Shown: positions 45,601-55,724 of the stretch, one piece after another
Layout: each line of letters opens with the position of its first letter
How positions within the stretch are numbered: the first letter of the stretch is position 1
DNA from: Lingula anatina
Lineage: Eukaryota > Brachiopoda > Lingulata > Lingulida > Lingulidae
Assembly (NCBI RefSeq): GCF_001039355.2
Contig: NW_019775426.1
Location: 1-64,000 of the forward strand
Length of the DNA stretch: 64,000 bases
Reading direction: 5' to 3'
The notes under the pieces: model-generated
Told to the model about the DNA's origin: nothing
What the model saw: only the letters and a program-made list of their open reading frames with translations
Database searches by the model: none
Made by a program: the position numbers and the translations under genes

Positions 45601-46656
45601 ACGTCTGCAGATGAAAATTTTAACAGAAAATATAGGGGATGATATCAAAAATGAATTCTTAATAAGCTTCTGGCAATAATATGCTGTCATACATCTTGAG
45701 AGGCTGTTGGAATGTATCATCTTAAAGCGCATGCCATGAAGGACAGCAGATACCCTACTATATGTGTACTGATATGGATGAACAAACTAAATTTTACTAT
45801 TGCCCTTTGCATAACAGCTCTTTCTTATTAAAAAGATATCTGGAAATTTCCACACTCAAGATGCATCTTGCAATATCTCTGATCAGGCAGGGCATTAGTG
45901 CTAAAAATAAAGACCTATTGGAAACTATAATTGTCAGATTGATATCAAGTCTTTTGAAATGAAGCTGCTGTCTTTTGTAACGACTTACAAAAATCATGTA
46001 ATCAAGCACAAGACATAACTATCTAACTGTGAAAAAATTGCAGCCAACTTCTCACTTTTCATTTTAATGACACTCACAGCACTACCACATGCTTGGTTTC
46101 CTACATATTTCTCTATCTGGGATATTAAGAACCGTCTTTTTCCAATCACACTATCGCATTAAATGCCAATCTGTCACAAGGAGATAACTTTCCCCAAAGA
46201 CAGTGCTTAAGGCCCAAATTGAAGACTAATGCATAATGTTGGTGTTTTCTGGTGAAATATGGTTCTGATCGATGAAAAGAAGTGTCAGGCCACATATCAT
46301 GCTGTGATAAATACTGTTTAAGTCTGCTTACAAGAATATAGTACTTTTCCAACATTTTCTTTTTCTCTCTTTTTAAAAAAATCCGCATATCTAGGTAACA
46401 GATTTAAGCATCAGAAGGTATTATGTAAAGATAGTGAAACAGGTGTTAAAAAGAGTAATAATAACTGGAAATGCACCCAGAGACCTCTGACAAGGAAACT
46501 GAATTCTCATTGTTAAATTATTAGTCAAAGCATAGTTGATAAAGGCAAGTTATGTCTCATATAATACACTGTCACCTGAGTGTTATACACAGACATCGGA
46601 CGCAGAGCCTTTAAGGCTTTTCTTGGGAAATCTTGTTAGAAACCATTAAAAAAAAA

Positions 46657-46732
<76 letters not shown>

Positions 46733-49700
46733 TTTTTTTAAAGAAACTTCAGTTGTGATCCAGTGCGTGCGTGACATCAGGGTGTAATTAGTACAACTTG
46801 CCTCTCTATAACATGTGACGTAACTTGCCTAGCTTTGACACAGTGTGGTCCCGTGTGACGCACTGATGCAAGAGGTTAGGTCACAGCTCGCAAATAATGT
46901 CTGTGACATGTACCTTTAAAATGGGGTAAGACATAATATTATAATTACTTGTGCAGCTTTGATGCAATTTCGGTTTCAATTTTAATCTGTATTACCCCAA
47001 AAATCTAATCAATTTTTCTTTGGCCCACTTGTGACCTATCCATTTTCATCAAAATCAGACCCTTTCTTTTTGCCTAATGATGTGAACAGACACATACAGG
47101 ACCAAAAACGTAACCTTCTTGTCAGAGGTAATCTGTCATTCATTTAATTTTAAAATGTTCAGATAGTCAAAATTAATATTAATATATTTAGATTTTTATT
47201 TTACAGCAAGAAAATTGACTTGCTATGTTTATTGCAATTGCTACCATTAAAATGCCATATACCAAATCTGACACCCAATAACCTGAAACCATGATATCAA
47301 AAATAGTTCTTCTGAGAAACTTTAGATATGTAACCCAATAAATTCCTCTGTATAAACCAGTGAGCACAGTGAAATGTACACCTCATATTAAAGGTACATT
47401 TGCACTGAGTGTTGATGGAGCGTGAATTCCCAGTAAACCATATAAACCACTTCTACTAGCTTCTTATACGGCTCAAATAAGGTCCACATGCCAAGGAATA
47501 AACTGAATTAATAACTTGATCAGCTATAAAAAGAGTTTAAAACTGATCCTTCTTCAAATTTTTGGTCGTAAATTTTATCTACTTATCTACCCACTTATAT
47601 ACAGCACAGCAAGCAAGCAGAAAAATCCATTTTTCAGGCAAGATAAAATGATGTCCTTTAGCATTTCTCTTTACACTAATTGAAACTACATGGTTAGTTT
47701 ATAAAAACGTGGCCAAAAGCTGAATTCAAATGCATCTTTAAAGGGATAATAACTCTTCGTTTTGGCCAAAAAATAAATTTTCGTGGAGTAAACAACAATT
47801 TCCCATACTTACCAATGGATAATGAATCCATTTTTACATTCAAAGTTAGTCCCTTAAAGTTATTTTTTGCTAAAAACTTTGTTTGTTTTTTTGTTATAAT
47901 CTCTTAAGAGATTATAACAGAGTATAGCCATCAGTGGATGTCAGGTCTAAAGACAAGCTCAGATATCAGAATAATAGCTATAACTGCTGTTTTTGTTGTA
48001 CAACAGAATAAATTATGTTTCTATGAGTTGCTCACAATGTTTTTATTGTGAAATATAGATCTCATACGAAGAGTTATTATCCCTTAAAGTTAGTAAGAAA
48101 ATAAGAGAGTAAAAATATTGCATCTAATCTCAAAGCCATCAAATAAGGCTCAACTTAATTACTTGTCACTTGACACATTCAATAAAGACAAAAATAGAAA
48201 AAAAAAGAACACATTCATATCTAACATCTACAATATAGCAACCCACCCACCTGGCTGGCACTCTTCTTCGAATTCTTTTCCTTCTGATCCCAGCAGAGAG
48301 GTTCCATTCTCAAGCACTTTACCAATATCAAATTGGGACAGAGGCAGTTTTCCCGAAATAGGTATTGGAGAGCTTTCCTCTGCAAGCAAAAAAAAAAAAA
48401 AAAATGCAAATCAAATTTACAACACAATATGACAGAAACCAAAGTGATTGGTCTCCAAGGTAAAAGTAAATTTCCTTGACATTAACACTATCTGACTTAA
48501 TATCCGTTAAGACCAAAAATGTTTCCAGATGCTCCCAAGCAACTGACTTAGAGCATATGTTAAGGTGTCTAACATATTTATTCCTAACATGAAAAGATTT
48601 TTGCAAATCAATTTTGTATACACATTTTCATTTCTAAACTGTCACATTTGATAAATCTATTCCTACATAATAAACAACAGCATGTCTGATGCATGCCGAT
48701 ATTTATGCTATTTTCATCAATGCTCCAAAAGATATTTTGGTTTGAGAGACAAAAAAAAGTTCTGTTTTACTCAGTCAAATTACTGACTAAAATTTTAACA
48801 TAGCAGGCTAGTATCACATATTAAAAAGAATTAACCCAGATGCATATAACTGACTGTATATATATTGATATATTTTTCCAATAACCATCATCTGTAAAAT
48901 AATATTTCATTACAAAGTGTGTACAGTACACACACAGACCCTCACATAATCCAATACATATATACACCAATATATGATCAGATCAATCTCTTGGACTACA
49001 ACTGTCTGTACGGTTTTGATGGACATAATTGAAATGACACATTTCAATCAACCTCCCAAGCTCTAGTCACCTTTTTTCACTAGTCCAACTGGTTCCCACT
49101 GTGGCACATTCTTTGCAATAGCCTCTACTGCTTGACCAGAGGCAATACGGGTTTCCCATGTTGGGCTGCGCAAGTACATGTGCACCTGTGGCAAAAATGT
49201 AATAAAAACTAGACTTTCTTGTCTGAACATCTAAAAATGTGTACTTTAAGCCATACGGAAATTAATTGTATTTTCCACCCGTATTTTAAGCATACTTTAA
49301 TTGGTTGGACTCACATGTGGCTGCTGGTAGGATAAACTATTTTTAGACTAGAGAAAATAAAAAGCAAGTTCCAAACTAGGATCATTCTAATCAAGAAAAA
49401 AAAAACATCTTGATTGAGGAGGCTGTATAGGATTTTAGTGTTCAACAATTGTAAGCACTGTAAATTTCCCTGGGGGCCCTCAACACATTTCTAGTATTTA
49501 AGTCTGCAGCTATCACCCTTTTGTATTCCAATTTTAAAAATAAACTAGAAATATGTTTTTAAACTCACACAGTGGATATTAACATGCTGGGGTAGCACTA
49601 ACACTTGCCAATTTAGCCAAATGCTAAAACTGACTTAAATTGGCTAAACAAAATTGGGTTGATTTGATTTGTTTTTGTCAAATTCAAAACATTTGGAGGA

Positions 49701-52168
49701 AAAAATGATGAAAAAGTAGTGATTTGGCTAAGCAAAAAAATTTGCTAGCACTACCACAGACATGCATTCGTTTTTTTTTTTTTTAATGATTTAAAACAAG
49801 AACAATTCCCAACACTGTTCCTTTTAAACAAGCTATTTCTTCAACTGGTATTATCAGCTGGTGCTAACCTTAGTCAACAAGTTTTGCAGTTCATGTGGAT
49901 GGAGTCTCTGTACTTCCCCAAGTTGCTCGGCTGCAGATTTCCGGACTAATGGAGTGGAACCAGTGTCCAGCAGAAGAAACAGTCGGTCAAGTCTAGATTT
50001 TCAAACAGAAAAAAAAAATCAATGTTAAGTCACGAATTCTTAGAGCATCATAAGTCTTGATTGCATCTTTTTCATGCAACAGCTGTCAAACTGTGACTAT
50101 ATCATAGGAATGAAATATCTGTATTTATAAAAGTCATTTTATTGCATAAAATCTGGCAGAGTCAAAAAAAATCTTCAAAAAATAATTCAGTAATGAAGTC
50201 TGGGGTAGCGCTAACACTCGCCAATTTAGCTAAATGCTAACACTGACTTAAATTGGCTAAAGAAAAAGGGCTAGATTTAACATGTTTTAGCCAAATTATA
50301 GCCATTTTAATAACAAATTGACAAAAGTGTGGTGATATGGCTAAGCGAAAAAAATTGCAAGCGCTACCCCAGGAAGTACATACTGTGATCAACATTTCAT
50401 CAAAAGGCAATTCAGAATGGCATTTCCAGAAAAAAAATATTTTGAAAATAAATATATGAAATAACTAGAGGAACAGAGAGGCATTACCTCAACCCAGGTA
50501 TGTATATATCATTAAGATGACGACACATGCTTAAAAGTTATGACAGGTTTCATTTTTGACATGTTATAGCCGACACACCTGTGAAATTTTACTATACTAC
50601 GGGCTATGTATCGACAAACAGCACTTAATTTATGCAACAAGTTTATGAAACACTACATGTATGCATCGTCCCTGCAGGGGCAAAGTAATTAAATCTCGAC
50701 TCCATTCGACCAAATGCATGGGGAGGCATGTGAGAGGCGGAGAGACCATTACAAGATTTCATGTAGGGTCCGCTATATTTGAGCCTTGGACCAGTTGATA
50801 CTGGGATCTACTACTCTGAATGCCCTCTTAGAATGTGTTCAAAATACTGGCTTGGATCACTTTAATACACCTATTTCATGTATAATATTTGAAGCAGGTC
50901 TACCAAAGACTATATTCTTATGGGGTTTTCATACCTTACTAATGAAACCCTAGAAAGATAAAAGCATCAATTTGCCCACTTATTTTACTTTGTAAAACAG
51001 CATTTAGGAAAAAAAATCTATAGTTCTAACAGAAGTAATTGATCCCCCTTGAAATCCTTTGATTCAAAGTATCTATGATAGGTAAGGATGTTTGATAATC
51101 CTTTTAAGTATGAAATACTAATAAAAACAGCTTCTAATTTTTTTATCATCAAAGCTTTGTAAAAAAAAAAAAAAAAAAAAAAAATCAAAGGTATACTTTT
51201 CACATATGGAAATGCCCAAGTCATAATTTATATACATATACTGCAAAGTTACCTATTTTCCCAATTTGTACCTTAAAAAATTAAAGCCCCTCAAAAAAAA
51301 ATTGATGTCACTTTTTTCTGTTGAAATGTTCAGAAAGACTTAACAGTGTATTAAGTGACTGATCAGCAATTAGACTTGTGGTCAAGTTTGATCAATCATG
51401 AATAGGAGAATGCTTTTTCCATTTCAAGGAAAACTTGATTTGGCAAGAAAATCGCAGATAGTTTCAAACTGATATTTCAACCATAAAAGAAGACACAACT
51501 GCATATATGGACTATCTGGGGTTACCACTCTGTGTTTCCACTTCATTAAAAATGCAACATATAAAACATAATACCAGATTTAAAAACTTACAGTTAACCA
51601 AAATTTTTATCCCAATAAGAGGCAGGAAGAGTGGTAGAGTGGCGGTGGTGGTGGGAGTAACGATGCAGGGACAAAAAGGCATGACCCCTATCTGGGGGGG
51701 GGGGGGGAGTATCAGACCAATTCTGGTCAACAAAGAGTGGCCAAGCTTGTCCAGGGGCAGTTTTCTTCCAATAACATATGTGAGCATCACCACATTTTTT
51801 TCATTTTTTCTTTTTGCTACAATTGCCATACAACTTTTCATTAATCACAAAAATAAATACATCAATAAGATTTTTTGTAATGACAAACACCATCTTCCTC
51901 TCTACACACATCATGTATAAACATATATACATACAAAATAAATAACTATACTTTGACTAGTCCAGCTGTTAAATATCTTTCATACACTTTCAGCAAACTA
52001 AACGGCCTTGACCACAGTTGTGGCCGCTTTGACGTTCAAGTTTGACAACAAACCAGCTTTTGTATCTAAATTACATAAGAAACAACTAAGAATTCGTACC
52101 ACTTTACACCTTTTTGTGTAATCCTCAAGCGTCTTTTTCGTCTTTCAAACTTCTTACCTAGTAGTCAT
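27626..52168 (-). CDS. BTAF1: TATA-binding protein-associated factor 172 (Mot1, SNF2-family ATPase)
   Basis: Thirty-nine coding exons summing to 5460 nt, 1819 aa (human 1849). From the 5' end: 52158-52168, 49869-49992, 49071-49185, 48251-48379, 44839-45005, 44266-44411, 43826-43931, 43463-43621, 42735-42830, 42177-42353, 41744-41884, 41517-41644, 41091-41316, 40689-40838, 40278-40432, 39875-40049, 39205-39374, 38855-39019, 38406-38523, 37914-38073, 37204-37271, 36691-36780, 36304-36454, 35971-36077, 35512-35713, 34723-34871, 34277-34429, 33775-33912, 33336-33487, 32147-32224, 31831-31894, 31237-31444, 30860-30990, 30512-30616, 30156-30304, 29469-29606, 28671-28878, 28113-28204, 27626-27884. 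The family strips TBP from DNA using ATP. Visible: N-terminal [16 protein letters not shown], many HEAT repeats ([30 protein letters not shown]), Walker motif DDMGLGKT (Lys1272), DEGH (1379-1382), [32 protein letters not shown] (1707-1713), and the conserved C-terminal [11 protein letters not shown] tail. Confidence 0.95.
28911..28978 (+). repeat. Probable retroelement 3' tail ending in (GAT)n
   Basis: A GTTGGTGCCCTAGTGCCAG block, then CGGTGTAAAAGGAATTGATAATGATGATGATGATGATT, in BTAF1 intron 36. A unique block running into a trinucleotide tail resembles the 3' terminus of a non-LTR retroelement. A second CAT/ATC-rich stretch follows at about 29019-29085. Confidence 0.4.
32338..32863. mobile_element. 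Foldback element with 147-bp arms around the assembly gap
   Basis: The arm 32338-32484 is repeated in inverse, almost base for base, at 32717-32863, with ends AGTAGTAACATCC and GGATGTTACTACT. Both outer flanks read TTCAAA (32332-32337, 32864-32869), consistent with a 6-bp target duplication. Between the arms are 49 readable bases containing TGACGTCA, then 183 Ns (32534-32716). It lies in intron 29 of BTAF1. No coding capacity is visible; the hidden centre could hold more. Confidence 0.85.
32534..32716. other. Assembly gap (183 Ns)
   Basis: Run of N directly inside the foldback element. The true length is unknown. Any reading frame through it is meaningless. Confidence 0.99.
37551..37706 (+). 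mobile_element. Inverted-repeat MITE, family C copy 1 (degenerate)
   Basis: GGGGAGTCTCACTAGATTACTG, then GGCTTAAATGTCCGTCCCGCC, match the left half of the element at 61041-61205. The right half (GGCTGACAGCTATTTAGCGTGAACCCCC) is a worn inverse of the left. GATCGATC-like sequence borders it. Exact ends are uncertain. Located in BTAF1 intron 20. Confidence 0.6.
39705..39904. repeat. 44-bp tandem array made of the BTAF1 exon 16 splice-donor region
   Basis: Four junctions spaced exactly 44 bp apart (39743, 39787, 39831, 39875), each reading AACAG followed on the minus strand by GCTATT, GTTATT, GTTATT and GTAATT. The last is the real exon 16 donor. Each unit also contains the exon-derived GTCATGGT.T.G.CCAGTCA. 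Read-through from the real donor meets TGA as the third codon. Confidence 0.9.
46659..46730. repeat. (TA)n microsatellite
   Basis: About 72 bp of uninterrupted AT dinucleotides. Other shorter TA tracts lie at about 15140-15152 and 15277-15305. Confidence 0.95.
47738..48087. mobile_element. 350-bp MITE with TTAA ends, family E
   Basis: TTAAAGGGATAATAACTCTTCG at the left is answered by CGAAGAGTTATTATCCCTTAA at the right. TTAA at both ends fits a TTAA-targeting transposase (piggyBac- or Kolobok-like, inferred). A perfect palindrome TATAATCTCTTAAGAGATTATA sits near the middle (about 47896-47917). Non-coding. Confidence 0.8.
49587..49759 (+). mobile_element. 173-bp MITE, family B copy 1
   Basis: Ends CTGGGGTAGCACTAACAC and GCTAGCACTACCACAG, flanked by ACATG direct repeats (49582-49586, 49760-49764). 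Same length and interior as 50200-50372. In BTAF1 intron 2/3 territory, between exons 2 and 3. Confidence 0.88.
49993..52157. other. BTAF1 intron 1 (2.2 kb)
   Basis: Between the tiny first coding exon and exon 2. Holds MITE family B copy 2, an A-run at about 51160-51184 and a G-run at about 51695-51708. No additional exon was recognised. Confidence 0.55.
50200..50372 (+). mobile_element. 173-bp MITE, family B copy 2
   Basis: Ends CTGGGGTAGCGCTAACAC and GCAAGCGCTACCCCAG, flanked by a perfect GAAGT direct repeat (50195-50199, 50373-50377). It is the better-preserved copy. Same orientation as copy 1, 0.6 kb away on the other side of BTAF1 exon 2. Confidence 0.9.
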
Positions 52169-53083
52169 TTCATTTGCTTTGATTTCCGGATCTTCAAGGG
52201 CAACACGTCTGCTGAAAAAAAAAACTTTGGCAAGACGATATAACTCAACTCCAAGAAGAAACTTTTCTGGTCGGTAGTAGGCAAGCAGGTAAAAGAGTGT
52301 TTAGATGCTCCCGGGATTGCTTCAAAGGGCATCCCTCCCCATTTTGAAAGGAGTGTAATGGTTTGAAATGCAAAACTGTACGATAAACACGACGCGTTTC
52401 AATAAAGACTGACTCCTGTCCTCTCCCTTCGCGCTCTGTATTTATACTGACTGCCATCTTACAGCTCGCCTAGCTAAAGGCAGCAACTTGCGCTGCTGAT
52501 TGGTTAATTTTCTTTGCATCGGTGTTTATCCAATCAAAAGAAAGTATTTTTGATGAACCTTGTCGCTTGCCAAATTGAGACTCATATCCGTTCTACCTAA
52601 GGTCAGTAGGGTGTAGAAGTTGGCTGACCATAAGAAATTAACTTAGCGAAGGTGCCTTTGTTATATTATTAACTTGCAGTCTAGATGGTGTCACCTTTTA
52701 CATTAATAATGGTCCTGTATTTCACAATGTTAGCAGAATGTCAATGATATTTGCAAAAAGTACTTTACTAGTACTCTTACCAGTGGACACCAGTTGTTGC
52801 TGTGCATTTTTTGTACTTGTCTATATTTCTTCATCAATTAACAATGTCATAGTTTACTTCTGAAACTTCAGTCTCACTACAGATGGGCATTTCAGAGTTA
52901 CATTCCTTTCTCTGATATCTTGTTCACTTTGTACAGTAGTTTGTTGCACCCATATCTTCTAATTTTAATTAAAAGTTCAAACCAGTTTAGATGATTATCA
53001 TTTTTTTTAGAAAGTAGTATATTTTTTCCAGAAATTTGTACAGCAGTTTTTTATGCCAATGATCTTTTTACGGTTCCAGTAAC
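52169..53083. promoter_or_regulatory. Divergent region BTAF1/P450
   Basis: About 0.9 kb between the two divergent start codons. On the minus strand TATAAATA (52446-52439) lies about 270 bp upstream of the BTAF1 start and could be its TATA box. Leader sequence from there to 52169 contains short upstream ATGs. No clear element was found for the P450. Confidence 0.45.
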
Positions 53084-55677
53084 ATGGATACTTTGGTGCA
53101 GAGTGGAAGCAACTTGTCTTCTATTTTGACTTATTGCTTCCTGCTTTGGATAACATACTTCATTTATAAAGTTTTGATCAAGCCATTTCTTTCTCCTCTC
53201 AGAAGGGTAAGTTTGAAACTGTCAGATTGTAGTCTGTAGTCAAAAGATTTTAGGTAAAGTCTCCTCATGCATTTTATATATATATTTTTTTTTTCAGGTA
53301 GTTAAAGTACACAGTAGTCAACTTAAGTCTCCTCATGCATAATTTATATTGTTTTTTTTTTTTTAAAATCAGTAAAATAGACATATATTGCAGTTTCGAA
53401 TGAAAAAAATGTTGACTGTATATAGTCATGTACATTTAAGAAGTTTTTCTTTTCAAGATACCTGGTCCAGGGTATCACAACCCAATATATGGCAATGTTA
53501 GAGAAGCAATGCAAGGTGAAGCTATGGAGACATCAACAAAGTAAGAATGTAAACATTGTGTAGAGGTTCCTCAAGACTTTGAAAGGTAGAGGTATAAGTG
53601 ATATAACTAAAAGACCAATTAGGCTGTCTGTTAGCATGATATTGCAGATTAAACCCTCCACATAATTGCATAAATTAAATCCCGCTCAGTTGTAAATTGT
53701 AATCAAGGATAGTGTATGGTCAAGAAAATTACCTGATTATGTATGTAAGAAAAAGAAAACTTCTTTAGGTAGTTTGTAAGAGTTTTTTTTTTTTTTTAAT
53801 TTATATTATCTGATTGAAAATCATTGAATCTCAAATACATCAGGATATAATTGAAGATTTATGAATATTTATGTCATTCTGTGTTCACACTTCAGATGGG
53901 TGAAAAAATATGGTGACATAGTGAGGTATTACCATCTGCTGGGAAGGGAACGCATCTTGATTGCTTGTCCTGAAGGCTTGAAGAGAATGCTTGTGACAAA
54001 TGCTAAAAATTATGTGAGGACATTTGCAGGAACATCGTAAGTCAATATGCTATTAAGAGGGAGCAATAAAGATGTAATCTATTATGCTACTTTCCCTTTC
54101 AGTTTAGACACAAACAAGAAACATAAAACTAACATTTCTTAATAGAGCAAGTACTTGTGAACTATAACACAGGAGATATAACGAACATTTAAGTAACTGC
54201 AAGCAAGATTGCATTCTGCAAGCAAGATTGCAAGACATGACACAGAGCCCTAGATACCTTAGACCATGATAGTTGTGAGTGGCATTATAAGAGATGGGTT
54301 ATTGTCTTTAAATTTCATTCAGGTTCTAATGGAATAAGCTAGTTTCCATTTAACTTTAGGACTGTAAGCAGACTTGTGGGACAAGGTATTTTGGCAGTTG
54401 ATGGAGACTATCATAGACAACAAAGGAAGATTTTCCATCATGCTTTGTTTGGAGAGGCTGTTCTTAGTAAGTGTATAAAGGACATTCATGATTATTTTTA
54501 TTTTTGAACTATTTTGTCTCAAGTATATTTTTTTTCATTTTGTATGGGTACAATAAAAAAGGTTTTAAGACAGAGATGTTTCAAATTGTGTTCCAATAAA
54601 CACAAGTTAATAGGACATTCCACAGTATATTGGAAAACCAAAATATATATAAAAAGTGGTTTCAAAAAAATAACAAATACAGTATTTCTCCATAAACCTG
54701 GAAGTGATATTCAAGATAACGCTTTTCTCATAGAAAATAAGTGTTCCTATATACTTGAAATTTGTCTGTATGGGAAGATTACAAAGACATATGCGTGTAG
54801 AACAACACACATTTTATGCATGCACACATAGCTATGTCACTTGCACATTTGTACAGTAATCATCTGTTGTGCATGTCTGCATTATCTTGGTGTGTCCTTA
54901 TGTGCATCAACTTAGTCTGTCAGCATGTACATTTATGAATTACCTTTGTTTGCCTGCCATGTACATTTGTCTATTGCCTGTGCATTTGCCATTAAAAATA
55001 CCAACAATTATTATTATTATTGGATATTACAGACATGGTCCCAGTTTTTCAAACCAAATGTCAGCAGGTGATCGACAAGTGGACACAACAGCTTAAGAGC
55101 CATTGTGAGGGTTGTGTGGTGGATGCACAACTTGATTTGACCAATATGGTATGTGAGTTAAACAGAGGAAAAATGTCTGGTTGAAGTGTAGTTGAAAGGG
55201 ACATTTTAATTTTAATGTAACTTAAAAGTAGGGTTTTGTACAAAAATGTTTTTAATAAATTTCCCCAGCATCTTCAGCAGCCTGCATGTTTGTGTGTATG
55301 AATGAGTATATATGTTCTTTATGTTAATTTGTAAATTTGTATGTGTTTGTGTGTGGGTATGAGTTACTGATTGTATTTGTTTATGCAATGTGTGCATATG
55401 CCAGTTCTTTCATGCATGTTATCTAAAAATCTCTTTTTTCCCTTTTATTCGTAAGGCTTTAGATGTCGTCAGCCAGTGTGCATTTAGTTATAACCTCAAC
55501 AGCATCTCAGACCCAGATAATGAAAATGTGAAAGCATTGGGATTTGTTACCTCCGTTCCATCAGTCAGGTAAAAAGTTCGATGATTAAGAGAATAAACAG
55601 TTACAAAAATGGAAACTGATGATTTAAGCTTGGATCCTCTTGTGTAACATCTAAGGATTAGATGCCTTTCATGTTTC

Positions 55678-55724
<47 letters not shown>

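Larger units (their letters stand above)
45006..48250. other. BTAF1 intron 4 (3.2 kb)
   Basis: Longest clean intron of BTAF1 with no exon found. It contains a purine-rich stretch (about 45260-45310), the (TA)n tract, a region rich in GTGACG/CATCAG words at about 46755-46910, and the MITE at 47738-48087. Confidence 0.6.

Noticed and set aside
52245-52457. Minus-strand frame beginning M-A-V-S, the same first residues as human BTAF1
   Set aside because: The following bases are TATAAATA and no donor gives the right phase to exon 2. The exon at 52158-52211 joins in phase as M-T-T-R-L-D-R. The match looks accidental and the TATA reading is more likely.
55205-55400. Minus-strand THTHTQTHT-like frame in P450 intron 5
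   Set aside because: Low-complexity translation of a GT-rich stretch opposite to the gene.
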